Part shown: positions 1-7,879 of the stretch, piece after piece
Layout: every line of letters begins with the position of its first letter
How positions within the stretch are numbered: the first letter of the stretch is position 1
Assembly: GCF_009380155.1 (NCBI RefSeq)
Contig: NZ_WHUV01000003.1
Coordinates: 558,001-622,000, forward strand
Source of the DNA: Pseudomonas piscis
GTDB lineage: Bacteria > Pseudomonadota > Gammaproteobacteria > Pseudomonadales > Pseudomonadaceae
Direction: 5' to 3'
Length of the DNA: 64,000 bases
The notes under the pieces: model-generated
What the model was told of the DNA's origin: nothing
Seen by the model: only the letters and a program-made list of their open reading frames with translations
Databases searched by the model: none
Position numbers and translations under genes: made by a program

Positions 1-6
1 GTTTCC

Positions 7-645
7 ATGGCGGACAAAGTAGCCCTGCTCGACAGCCTCTGCGCCAAGGCGCGGATCCTGCCGGTGATCACCATCGCCCGTGAGCAGGACGTGCTGCCCC
101 TGGCCGATGCCCTGGCCGCGGGTGGCCTGACGGCCCTGGAAGTCACCCTGCGTTCGCAGTTCGGCCTCAAGGCCATCCAGATCCTGCGTGAGCAGCGGCC
201 GGAACTGGTGACTGGTGCCGGCACCGTGCTCGACCCGCAGATGCTGGCGGCGGCGGAGGCCGCGGGTTCGCAGTTCATCGTCACCCCGGGCATCACTCGC
301 GAGCTGCTGCAAGCCAGCGTCGCCAGCCCGATCCCGCTGTTGCCGGGAATCAGCAACGCCTCGGGGATCATGGAGGGGTATGCCCTGGGTTATCGCCGCT
401 TCAAACTGTTCCCGGCCGAGGTCAGCGGCGGTGTGGCGGCGATCAAGGCCCTGGGTGGTCCGTTCGGCGAGGTCAAGTTCTGCCCTACTGGCGGTGTCGG
501 CCCGGCCAATATCAAGAGCTACATGGCGTTGAAGAACGTGATGTGCGTGGGCGGTAGCTGGATGCTCGATCCGCAGTGGATCAAGGACGGCGACTGGGCC
601 CGTATCCAGGAGTGCACGGCACAGGCCCTGGCCCTGCTGGACTGA
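7..645 (+). CDS. eda: 2-dehydro-3-deoxy-phosphogluconate aldolase (KDPG aldolase)
   Basis: Cytoplasmic class I aldolase that splits KDPG into pyruvate and glyceraldehyde-3-phosphate, the last step of the Entner-Doudoroff pathway, the main glucose route in Pseudomonas. Counting from the ATG at position 7 the protein is 212 aa, and the key residues fall where they do in the E. coli enzyme: Glu45 in LEVTLRS and the Schiff-base Lys133 in RFKLFPAE. The frame is open to the window edge (Val-Ser before this Met), so a short N-terminal extension upstream cannot be excluded. In pseudomonads eda normally ends a zwf-pgl-eda operon under HexR; those genes would lie just left of the window. A terminator follows at 685-713. 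Confidence 0.95.
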   Translation: MADKVALLDSLCAKARILPVITIAREQDVLPLADALAAGGLTALEVTLRSQFGLKAIQILREQRPELVTGAGTVLDPQMLAAAEAAGSQFIVTPGITRELLQASVASPIPLLPGISNASGIMEGYALGYRRFKLFPAEVSGGVAAIKALGGPFGEVKFCPTGGVGPANIKSYMALKNVMCVGGSWMLDPQWIKDGDWARIQECTAQALALLD

Positions 646-684
646 AGCTTCAATCCTATTCGTTGGTGTGTTCTACGGCTTTAT

Positions 685-713
685 GGTGCGCTTGGTCGGC
701 GCACCTTTTTTTT
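685..713 (+). terminator. Rho-independent terminator after eda
   Basis: A 7-bp GC-rich stem (685-691 with 699-705) with a 7-nt loop is followed directly by eight T residues. It sits 40 bp after the eda stop. Confidence 0.85.
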
Positions 714-799
714 GCCCGGAAAAAGTGCCGGCCTGAACTCCCCGGAACCGCTGACGCAAAGGGCTGGTAGCGGCCCTGTGGCAGCGGCTCCGGAAGGCC

Positions 800-1990
800 T
801 CAGCTGGTGGCCAGCTCCTCGAGGGCGACGACCAGGCGCTGGATATGCTCCAGCGGCGTCACCAGGCCCGGGGTGATGCGGATACAGGGCCCGAAACCTG
901 CGCCCTTGCGGATCACCGTGAACAGGTCGTAGTCGCGCAGCAGCCGGTCCACCAGGGCTTGTTGGTCCTGGTGGCCAGTGAAGCGCAGGGCGCTGATGGC
1001 GCAGCACAGGCGCGGGTCCGCTGGCGTCATCACCTCGATGCCCGGCAGTTGGCGCACGGCTTCGGTCCAGGTTTCGCGCAAGTAGTTCAGGCGCGCACCC
1101 TTGGCTGCCGCACCGCCCATGGCCCGGTGTTCCTCGAACACCAGCGGCAAGGTCATCAAGGCTGGAATGTTGGGTGTGCTGTAGGGCGTGCGGGCGCGGA
1201 TGTCGTCCACTGGAAAGTGGAATTCGTCCATGTCGGGGTCGATGGCGTCCAGGCGCTCGGGATCGATGTAGAGAAAGCCCAGGCTCAATGGCGCGCCGAT
1301 CCACTTGTGCAGGTTGAAACCGGCGAAGGCGATGCCCAGTTGCTGCAGGTCGAAATCGATCTGGCCCAGGGCATGGGCGCCGTCGAGGATGATATCGACC
1401 TGGTATTCCTTGGCCAGGGCAGCGATGGCCTGGACCGGCATCACCAGGCCGCTGCGGTGGGTGACGTGGGTCAGGGGTATCAACTTCAGGCGCGGATAAC
1501 GCTCGAATGCATCCTTGTAGGTCGCTACAAGGCTGTCAAAACTGGCAGGGTGCTGATGCTGGATTTCTATCACCTCCACGCCGCGGTGGCGAGCCAGCCA
1601 GCGGATGGCGCTTTTCACCGTGTCGTACTCCAGGTCGCTGAGTAGCACCTGGTCCCCGGGTTGCAGGCGATTGTAGTTGCGGATCAGTGATTGCAAGGCG
1701 TCGGAGGCACAGCGGGTCAGGGCCACGGCGTTATCCGGGACTTCCAGCAAGTGCGCCAGCTGGTGGCGGATCTGCAAGGCTTCGACCTGCTCGAAGCGCT
1801 GGCGCACATGCACCGAATTGCTGCTGTTGACCCAGAGGATATTGCGTTGGTAGTCCTCGGCCACCTTGCGGGTCATGCGCCCGAAATAGCCGTTCTCGAG
1901 GTTGATCGGTCCGGACTCGAGGTCGAATTGCCGGGCAATGCCCCGCCAATGCTCTTCGTCGCGGGCCAGCGTAGTGACAGTCCTTGGCAT
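800..1990 (-). CDS. Class V aminotransferase-fold PLP-dependent enzyme
   Basis: 396-aa cytoplasmic PLP enzyme of the class V aminotransferase superfamily (cysteine desulfurase / isopenicillin-N epimerase-like / kynureninase-like). The PLP lysine is Lys229 in NLHKWIGAP, and the ring-nitrogen aspartate is Asp203 in ILDGAHA. The full domain is present with no truncation. Substrate is not predictable: the isopenicillin-N epimerase-like subgroup includes epimerases, lyases and desulfurases. It starts at an ATG preceded by AAAGAG and lies 45 bp downstream of the DUF3820 gene on the same strand, so the two may be cotranscribed. It converges on eda. Confidence 0.85.
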   Translation of the reverse strand: MPRTVTTLARDEEHWRGIARQFDLESGPINLENGYFGRMTRKVAEDYQRNILWVNSSNSVHVRQRFEQVEALQIRHQLAHLLEVPDNAVALTRCASDALQSLIRNYNRLQPGDQVLLSDLEYDTVKSAIRWLARHRGVEVIEIQHQHPASFDSLVATYKDAFERYPRLKLIPLTHVTHRSGLVMPVQAIAALAKEYQVDIILDGAHALGQIDFDLQQLGIAFAGFNLHKWIGAPLSLGFLYIDPERLDAIDPDMDEFHFPVDDIRARTPYSTPNIPALMTLPLVFEEHRAMGGAAAKGARLNYLRETWTEAVRQLPGIEVMTPADPRLCCAISALRFTGHQDQQALVDRLLRDYDLFTVIRKGAGFGPCIRITPGLVTPLEHIQRLVVALEELATS

Positions 1991-2035
1991 GCTGGGCTCT
2001 TTATCGGTGATTGAGGTTAGGGGAAGGGGCAGCGA

Positions 2036-2272
2036 TCAATGGCGGGGTTTGGGCTTGCCGTGCTTGGCACGTAGCGGATCGAGCAGATCGGACAGGCCGT
2101 TGTGGTCGATTTCCTGCATCAGCGCCAGCAGGCCGCCGAGTTCGCCCTTGGGAAAGCCTTCGCGGGCGAACCAGTTGAGATAGGGGCCGGGCAGGTCGGC
2201 GAGGATGCGTCCCTTGTACTTGCCGAAGGGCATTTCCCGGGTGACCAGCAGTTCAAGTGTTTCAGGGGTCAT
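2036..2272 (-). CDS. DUF3820 family protein
   Basis: Small 78-aa cytoplasmic protein with the DUF3820 core MPFGKYKG followed by PGPYLNWFAREGFPKGELG. Related domains have been annotated as quorum-sensing-regulated virulence factors or exonuclease-associated modules, but no function is established. The ATG at 2272 is preferred over an in-frame GTG three codons upstream because the homologous region begins close to it. It sits immediately upstream of the PLP enzyme on the same strand. Family assignment is firm; function is unknown. Confidence 0.8.
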   Translation of the reverse strand: MTPETLELLVTREMPFGKYKGRILADLPGPYLNWFAREGFPKGELGGLLALMQEIDHNGLSDLLDPLRAKHGKPKPRH

Positions 2273-2366
2273 GGCGGCCACCGTGGTGTGCTACGAGAGT
2301 CTTGGAAAATACAGGCATTCTGCATGCAGGCCAAATGACAGATCATGCAAATAACGCGGATACAGA

Positions 2367-2420
2367 TTTTTCCATTTAATCTAACTAATTGAATTTAAAG
2401 AAAAATATTTTATTTTAAAG
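2367..2420. promoter_or_regulatory. AT-rich promoter region upstream of the PA2169-family gene
   Basis: A run of about 54 bp is very AT-rich in an otherwise GC-rich window. It lies 84-137 bp before the start of the 2504 gene and is the natural place for an UP element, promoter or nucleoid-protein (MvaT-type) site. The promoter role is inferred from composition and position only. Confidence 0.4.
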
Positions 2421-2503
2421 TCTGGCATGGGCGCTGCAACGGTAAACGGCAGGAAGGTCGGCCACGGTCGATCCCATTCTCGTAACCTGCAAGGAACCTG
2501 AAA

Positions 2504-2971
2504 ATGACTGACTTGAACAAAGAAGCGATTTCGGTACTCAACAGCCTGATCGAGACCAGCAAGGATGGCCAGGAGGGCTTCAAGACCTGTGCCGAGGACA
2601 TCAAGCATCCGGAGCTTAAGGCCCTGTTCATCAAGCGTTCCACCGATTGCGCCGCCGCTGCGGCCGAGTTGCAGTCCGTGGTGCGTTCCATGGGCGGCGA
2701 TCCGGAGACCTCCACCAGCGTCAGCGGCGACTTGCACCGGCGTTGGGTCGATCTCAAGTCCATGGTGACCGGCAAGGACGAGGAAGCCGTGCTCAACGAG
2801 GCCGAGCGGGGTGAAGACCATGCCCTGAAAGCCTACAAGGAAGCCCTGGAGAAAATCTCCAAGCACAACCTGGTGGGCATTCGTGACGTGGTGGAGCGTC
2901 AGTACCACGGTGCGCAACGCAACCATGACCAGGTCAAGGCCCTGCGGAACCAGGCTCGCGCCCGTTCTTAA
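2504..2971 (+). CDS. PA2169 family four-helix-bundle protein (DUF2383)
   Basis: 155-aa cytoplasmic helical protein beginning TDLNKEAISVLNSLIETSKDG, typical of the PA2169/DUF2383 ferritin-like family. The sequence is rich in Ala, Glu, Lys and Leu heptads and has no signal peptide or membrane segment. Family members are often stress- or stationary-phase-induced, but their biochemical role is unknown. The ATG has AAGGAACC just upstream. It is a single-gene unit, with an AT-rich region before it and a strong terminator after it. Confidence 0.88.
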   Translation: MTDLNKEAISVLNSLIETSKDGQEGFKTCAEDIKHPELKALFIKRSTDCAAAAAELQSVVRSMGGDPETSTSVSGDLHRRWVDLKSMVTGKDEEAVLNEAERGEDHALKAYKEALEKISKHNLVGIRDVVERQYHGAQRNHDQVKALRNQARARS

Positions 2972-2988
2972 GGCTAAAACCTGTCAAA

Positions 2989-3014
2989 AACGCCAGCCAG
3001 TCTGGCGTTTTTTT
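2989..3014 (+). terminator. Rho-independent terminator
   Basis: An 8-bp stem (2989-2996 with 3002-3009) with a 5-nt loop runs into a T-tract (3008-3014). It terminates the PA2169-family gene. Confidence 0.9.
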
Positions 3015-3046
3015 GTGTCTTGGATTTAGCGCTGGACGGGTTTTAG

Positions 3047-3058
3047 TTAGCTTGCTAA
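3047..3058. promoter_or_regulatory. SlyA/MarR-type operator TTAGCTTGCTAA
   Basis: The sequence is a perfect 12-bp palindrome identical to the reverse complement of the published SlyA consensus TTAGCAAGCTAA. It overlaps a TAATAAT element that could be the -10 box of the efflux operon starting about 40-80 bp downstream. MarR/SlyA-family regulators commonly repress FUSC-DUF1656-HlyD operons, yet no marR-type gene lies next to this one, so a regulator acting in trans is implied. Confidence 0.65.
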
Positions 3059-3093
3059 TAATTGCCTCGCGCCCGTCCTGGGCGTTCCCGGCT

Positions 3094-5115
3094 ATGTTTA
3101 ATTCGTACCTCCAAGAGTCCTTGTCCGTGCCCATTACCTTGCAGGCCCTGCTTGCCCCGAGCCTCCCCGCGCTGCAGTTCGCGATCAAGACCCTGCTGGG
3201 TGGCGGGCTGGCGCTGTGGCTGGCGCTGCGCTGGGGCTTGGAGCAGCCCTCCTGGGCCCTGATGACCGCGTTCATCGTCGCCCAGCCGCTGTCCGGCATG
3301 GTCTTGCAGAAGGGCCTGGCGCGGCTGTTGGGAACCTTGGTCGGCACCATCATGTCGGTGTTGTTCATGGGCCTGTTCGCCCAGACTCCCTGGTTGTTCC
3401 TGCTGGCCCTGGCGCTGTGGCTGGGGCTGTGCACCGCCAGTTCCACCTTGTTGCGCAGCGCCTGGTCCTATTCCTTCGTGCTGGCCGGCTACACCGTGGC
3501 GATCATCGCCTTGCCGGCCATCAACCACCCGTTGAGCATCTTCGACCAGGCGGTGGCGCGCTGTACGGAAATCTCCCTGGGGATCATCTGTGCCACCGCC
3601 AGCAGCGCCCTGATCTGGCCGCTGCGGGTCGAGCGCCAGTTGGCGGAACAGGCCCGTGCCGCCTGGCAGAGCGGGATGCAGGCCGCCCGCTCGACCCTGG
3701 CCGGTGATGCCCTGGCGCGCAAGGGCTTGCTGGAGATCCTCGGGCGTATCGTGGCCGTGGATTCCCAGCGCGAGCACGCCTGGTTCGAAGGGCCTTCGGG
3801 GCGCCTGCGGGCCCGGGCCATCAGCGGCCTGAGCCAGAAGCTGCTGAAGTTGTTGCGTATCTCGCGTTCGGTACGGCGCCAGTGGAAGCAGCTGGATGCC
3901 GATGAGTCCCGGCAGTTGCAGCCATGGATGGATCAGTTGCAGCAGGCCCTGGCCACGACGGACAAAGCCGATTTGCAGGCGCTGCGTCCGCGCCTGCTGG
4001 ATGCTTCCCATGATCCACACCTGAGCCCGGCCCAGGGTTTTTGCCTGGCGCGTTTCGCCCTGTTGCTCGACACCGCCCTGGCCGCGAACCAGGCCCTGGA
4101 TGCGGTGCAGCAGGGGCGGGGAGCGGTGGAGCAACCGGCGAAGCTGACGCCCCACCGAGACCTGTCGTTGGCCCTGGTCTTCGGCGCTCGCAGTGCCCTG
4201 GCCTTCCTCACGGTGGCCAGTTTCTGGCTAGCCACCGCCTGGCCTGCAGCCTCCGGGGCAATGCTGCTGACCTGTGTGGTTTGCGGCTTGTTCGCCAGTC
4301 GGGAGAACGGCGCGCAGATCGGCATGAGTTTCATGCGCGGAATCTTCCTGGCGGTGCCTGCGGCCTTTTTCGTCGGGCAGATCCTGTTGCCCCAGTGGAG
4401 TGGTTTCCCGATGTTGGCCATGGCCATGGGCGTGCCGCTGTTCTTTGGCGCCCTGGGCATGGCCAAGCCGCAGATCGGTGCCACCGCCACTTCGTTCTGC
4501 CTGCATTTCATCGTGTTGATCTCGCCGATGAACCGCATGACTTTCGACGTGGCCAGCTTCATCAACAACGCCCAGGCCATGATGCTGGGGGTGGGGGCGG
4601 CAGTGCTGGCCTTTCATCTGTTGATCCTGCGAAATCCGGCCTGGCATGGCCGGCGCCTGCTGGCGGCGACCCTGAGTGACCTGGTGCGCCTGACCCGACG
4701 CAACCTGCGGGGGGCCGAAAGCTGGTTTGGCGGGCGTATGGCCGACCGCCTGTTGCAGTTGGCCAGGCACTACCCGGAGTTGCCCGAGCCGTCCCGCAGT
4801 CGCTGGGACGATGGCCTGCTGGGCCTGGATATCGGCGATGAGCTGATGCACTTGCGCTTGAGCCTGGCGGTGGCCCAGGTGCCGGCGAGCGTCGCCCAGC
4901 ACAGGTATTTCGAAGACCTGCAGCGAACCCTGGAGCAAGGCCCGGCGGGTAGCCGCCAGGACGCCCTGGTGGAGCCCAGCGCCGCCTTGCTCGCAGCCCT
5001 GGAGCAGCAGCCACCCAGCGATGCACTGAAGCTGGCCAAGGGCGCGGTGCTGCAATTGCAAAACAGCTGGCGCAGTTGGTGCCGGCAGCAGGAGGAAAGT
5101 CATGGGGCTACGTGA
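3094..5115 (+). CDS. FUSC family inner-membrane efflux protein
   Basis: Large inner-membrane protein (673 aa from this ATG) of the FUSC/aromatic acid exporter (AaeB-like) family. It has two membrane blocks, about residues 30-180 and 370-510, each of several hydrophobic helices, separated and followed by soluble segments. With the DUF1656 protein and HlyD-like adaptor encoded next it should form an export complex for weak acids or aromatic compounds. The start is uncertain: the ATG at 3094 has no clear Shine-Dalgarno, while the GTG at 3127 has AAGAG nine bases upstream and gives a start directly at the conserved PITLQALLAPSLPALQF region. The operator at 3047-3058 rules out starts further upstream. 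Confidence 0.88.
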   Translation: MFNSYLQESLSVPITLQALLAPSLPALQFAIKTLLGGGLALWLALRWGLEQPSWALMTAFIVAQPLSGMVLQKGLARLLGTLVGTIMSVLFMGLFAQTPWLFLLALALWLGLCTASSTLLRSAWSYSFVLAGYTVAIIALPAINHPLSIFDQAVARCTEISLGIICATASSALIWPLRVERQLAEQARAAWQSGMQAARSTLAGDALARKGLLEILGRIVAVDSQREHAWFEGPSGRLRARAISGLSQKLLKLLRISRSVRRQWKQLDADESRQLQPWMDQLQQALATTDKADLQALRPRLLDASHDPHLSPAQGFCLARFALLLDTALAANQALDAVQQGRGAVEQPAKLTPHRDLSLALVFGARSALAFLTVASFWLATAWPAASGAMLLTCVVCGLFASRENGAQIGMSFMRGIFLAVPAAFFVGQILLPQWSGFPMLAMAMGVPLFFGALGMAKPQIGATATSFCLHFIVLISPMNRMTFDVASFINNAQAMMLGVGAAVLAFHLLILRNPAWHGRRLLAATLSDLVRLTRRNLRGAESWFGGRMADRLLQLARHYPELPEPSRSRWDDGLLGLDIGDELMHLRLSLAVAQVPASVAQHRYFEDLQRTLEQGPAGSRQDALVEPSAALLAALEQQPPSDALKLAKGAVLQLQNSWRSWCRQQEESHGAT

Positions 5116-5308
5116 GTGGTCGCTGGGTGGGGTGCTGCTCAGTCCGTTCCTGACCTACGTGGTGCTGGCGCTGGCGCTCACCGGTGCGCTGCGCCTGTTA
5201 CTGCGGGTCTGCGGGCTGGGCCGCTGGATCTGGCACGAAGCGTTGTTCGATTGTGCGTTGTATGTCTGTGTGCTGGCGGCGGTGACGTTCGCCCTCGGAC
5301 CTTTATAA
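5102..5308 (+). CDS. DUF1656 domain-containing membrane protein
   Basis: 68-aa protein with two hydrophobic segments, typical of the DUF1656 (AaeX-like) subunits that sit between FUSC and HlyD genes. It overlaps the end of the FUSC gene by 14 bp, indicating translational coupling. Preceded by AGGAGGAAAGTC. Probably an accessory inner-membrane subunit of the same exporter; its precise role is not known. Confidence 0.88.
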   Translation: MGLREWSLGGVLLSPFLTYVVLALALTGALRLLLRVCGLGRWIWHEALFDCALYVCVLAAVTFALGPL

Positions 5309-5318
5309 GGAGTTGTCC

Positions 5319-6182
5319 ATGCGTACACCGGTACGTGTCTTGTTTACCCTGTGCCTGGTGGCGTTGGCGGTCTTCGCCGGTTACCACCTGTGGCAGTACT
5401 ACATGCTCACCCCCTGGACCCGAGATGCGCGAATCCGCGCCGACGTGGTGATCGTCGCCCCCGATGTTTCCGGCTGGGTGCGCGAGCTCAAGGTGGCGGA
5501 CAACCAGCAGGTCAAGGCCGGCGAGCTGTTGTTGAGCATCGATCGCGATCGTTTCGAGGCGGCCCTGGAAAAGGCCCAGGCCGTGGTACAGACCCGCCAG
5601 CAGCAGCTCAGCCTGCGTGAGCACGAGGCCAGTCGGCGTGCGGCCCTGGGGCCCCAGGCCATCAGTGCCGAGCTGCGGGAAAATGCCCAGATCAACGCCG
5701 GTATTGCCCGCGGCGAACTGCGCCAGGCCCAGGCCGAGGCCAAGGTCGCTGAACTGAACCTGGCCCGCAGCCAGGTTCGCGCGCCACGGGATGGGCACAT
5801 CACCAACCTGCGCCTGGCCGAAGGCAACTACGTCAACGCCGGGCAGTCGGTGATGGCCTTGGTGGATGACTCGACCTTTTATGTCCAGGCCTACTTCGAG
5901 GAAACCAAGCTGCCGCGGATCAAGGTCGGGGATCCGGTCAAGGTCTGGTTGATGAGTGCAGGCGATGCCTTGCAGGGCCATGTACAGAGCATCAGCCGGG
6001 GCATCACCGACCGCAATGCCACGCCCGATGGGCAGTTGCTGGCCGAGGTGGAGCCGACCTTCAACTGGGTGCGCCTGGCCCAGCGGATCCCGGTGCGGAT
6101 CCAGCTCGACAAGGTGCCGCAAGGCATCAACCTGAGCGCCGGCATGACCGCCAGCGTCCAGGTCGAAGAGGGGAGCAAGTAG
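5319..6182 (+). CDS. HlyD/EmrA-type periplasmic adaptor subunit of the efflux operon
   Basis: 287-aa membrane-fusion protein with one N-terminal membrane anchor (residues 5-24), a biotinyl-lipoyl-like motif (VIVAPDVSGWVRELKVADNQ), a helical hairpin and a beta-barrel domain containing FYVQAYFEETKLPRIKVGDPV. It links the inner-membrane pump to the outer membrane, as AaeA does. The ATG at 5319 follows AAGGAG with ideal spacing. It is the last gene of the FUSC-DUF1656-HlyD operon; no outer-membrane factor is encoded here, so a shared TolC-like protein is assumed. Confidence 0.9.
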   Translation: MRTPVRVLFTLCLVALAVFAGYHLWQYYMLTPWTRDARIRADVVIVAPDVSGWVRELKVADNQQVKAGELLLSIDRDRFEAALEKAQAVVQTRQQQLSLREHEASRRAALGPQAISAELRENAQINAGIARGELRQAQAEAKVAELNLARSQVRAPRDGHITNLRLAEGNYVNAGQSVMALVDDSTFYVQAYFEETKLPRIKVGDPVKVWLMSAGDALQGHVQSISRGITDRNATPDGQLLAEVEPTFNWVRLAQRIPVRIQLDKVPQGINLSAGMTASVQVEEGSK

Positions 6183-6205
6183 CGGGGCCGGCTATCGGCC
6201 CGGGG

Positions 6206-6676
6206 TCAGCCGATGGTGATGGCTGGCAGGGTTGGCAGGGTCACGGTCTGTTGCTTGCGCGGCGCGAGGATCTCGGCTTCGCCGTCGACCACCAGCTCAT
6301 CACGTTGGTTGAACACGCGAGTGGCGATGCGCACGCGGAACTTGGGTAGTTTTTCCAGGATTTCCAGGCGCACGGTCAGGGTGTCGCCGATCTTCACAGG
6401 CTTCTGGAAGCTCATCTGCTGACCGATGTAGATGGTGCCCGGGCCGGGCAGCTCGCAAGCCACTGCCGCACTGATCAACGCGCCACTGAACATGCCGTGG
6501 GCGATGCGCTCCTTGAACATGGTGGCGGCGGCGAACTCGGGGTCCAGGTGCACCGGGTTGTGGTCGCCGGACATGGCGGCGAACAGCTGGATATCACGCT
6601 CCTCGACGGTCTTGCTGTACTGGGCGGTCTGGCCGACTTCCAGGGCGTCGTATGGGGTGTTGGTAACCTGGGTCAT
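6206..6676 (-). CDS. MaoC family (R)-specific enoyl hydratase-like protein
   Basis: 156-aa hot-dog-fold protein with the hydratase-2 signature FAAMSGDHNPVHLD carrying the catalytic Asp/His pair. It probably hydrates enoyl-CoA (or enoyl-ACP) to (R)-3-hydroxyacyl thioesters. The ATG at 6676 is chosen over a TTG three codons upstream because AGAGGA lies ten bases before the ATG but only one base before the TTG. It lies downstream of the alpha/beta hydrolase on the same strand and next to the divergent fadD genes, the same order as PA3302-PA3301-fadD2-fadD1 in P. aeruginosa. Confidence 0.88.
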   Translation of the reverse strand: MTQVTNTPYDALEVGQTAQYSKTVEERDIQLFAAMSGDHNPVHLDPEFAAATMFKERIAHGMFSGALISAAVACELPGPGTIYIGQQMSFQKPVKIGDTLTVRLEILEKLPKFRVRIATRVFNQRDELVVDGEAEILAPRKQQTVTLPTLPAITIG

Positions 6677-6720
6677 GTTGTGCAAATCCTCTGGCAGATA
6701 AATGAGCGTACTGGCCCGGC

Positions 6721-7665
6721 TTACTCCGATCGCGCCGGCCTGCGGTGTTGCAGTGCCTGTTCCAGCCAGGCCAGTACGTCCTGGGTCACTTGGTCACGAT
6801 TGCTCTCGTTGAACAGTTCATGGCGCGCCTGCGGGTAGATATTCAGTTGCAGGCACTGGCTGCCGGCCTCGCGCAAGGCGCCGGCCAGATCCTTGAGACG
6901 CTTGCCATCGCTCACCGGATCACATTCGCCGCCCATGACCAGCAGCGGCAGGCCCGGATCGATCTGTGCCAGGTTGGGGATCTTGCTGATCTGCTGCAGT
7001 CCGCCGAGCAGGTCGATCCACAGCTGGTTGGTGCAGCGATAGCCGCATAGAGGGTCGCTGACGTACTTGTCGACTTCCACCGGGTCGCGGCTGAGCCAGT
7101 CGAAGGCTGTGCGGTTGGGCTTGAAGGCTTTGTTGAACGAGCCGAAGGACAGCCATTCGATCAGGGCGCTGCGGCCCTGTCGGCCTTGGCGCCAGCGCTC
7201 GAAACGGGCGATGAGGCTGGCGGCGCGGTACAGGGCCACCGGCTGGAAATTCGAGCCGCTGAGGATCGCCCCATGCAGGCTGGCGCTGTGGTGCTGCAGG
7301 TAGGCCTGGGCGATGTAGCTGCCCATGCTGTGCCCCAGCAACACGATGGGAGTGCCGGGGTACTGCTGGCCGATATGCTGGTTGAGGCTGGCCAGGTCGC
7401 CCACCACCTTGCTCCAGCCGCCGTGATCCGCGTAGTGGCCAAGCACCCCATGCTCGGCGGTACGCCCATGGCCACGCTGGTCCGGGGCACAGACACCATA
7501 ACCCGCGTCGCACAGGGCCTGGGCCAGGCGGGCATAGCGACCACTGTGCTCGGCCATGCCATGGGACAGCAGGACAATCGCCTTGGGCGGGCTGGCGGGC
7601 ATCCACTGGTTGACGAACAGCCGGTGGTGGTCACTCGTGGTCAACCAGAACATGTCGTGGGTCAT
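6721..7665 (-). CDS. Alpha/beta hydrolase (lysophospholipase / monoacylglycerol lipase-like)
   Basis: 314-aa serine hydrolase of the Hydrolase_4 type. The nucleophile elbow is GHSMG with Ser113; the acid is in GGECDPVSDG and the catalytic His in ARHELFNE near the C-terminus. No signal peptide. It likely releases fatty acids from lysophospholipids or monoglycerides, supplying the acyl-CoA synthetases encoded divergently. The ATG at 7665 follows AAAGGAA. It is probably cotranscribed with the MaoC gene 44 bp downstream. Confidence 0.87.
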   Translation of the reverse strand: MTHDMFWLTTSDHHRLFVNQWMPASPPKAIVLLSHGMAEHSGRYARLAQALCDAGYGVCAPDQRGHGRTAEHGVLGHYADHGGWSKVVGDLASLNQHIGQQYPGTPIVLLGHSMGSYIAQAYLQHHSASLHGAILSGSNFQPVALYRAASLIARFERWRQGRQGRSALIEWLSFGSFNKAFKPNRTAFDWLSRDPVEVDKYVSDPLCGYRCTNQLWIDLLGGLQQISKIPNLAQIDPGLPLLVMGGECDPVSDGKRLKDLAGALREAGSQCLQLNIYPQARHELFNESNRDQVTQDVLAWLEQALQHRRPARSE

Positions 7666-7879
7666 GGCGATTCCTTTGCTCGAAGACGCTGCACTATATA
7701 GCCCATCGTTGCCGGCGCGTCCGATTCGGGCGCCTGTTGGAAGCAAGATTCACACAATTAATGACACACTTGCCCATATTTGCCTGAATCGCCATAGCTG
7801 CTAACGTCCGAAGAGCCCCGCCCTGGCAGCGTTGCAGAGGCGGCCAGGATCGTTCAGGCAAAATAAGAGGACAAGAATA

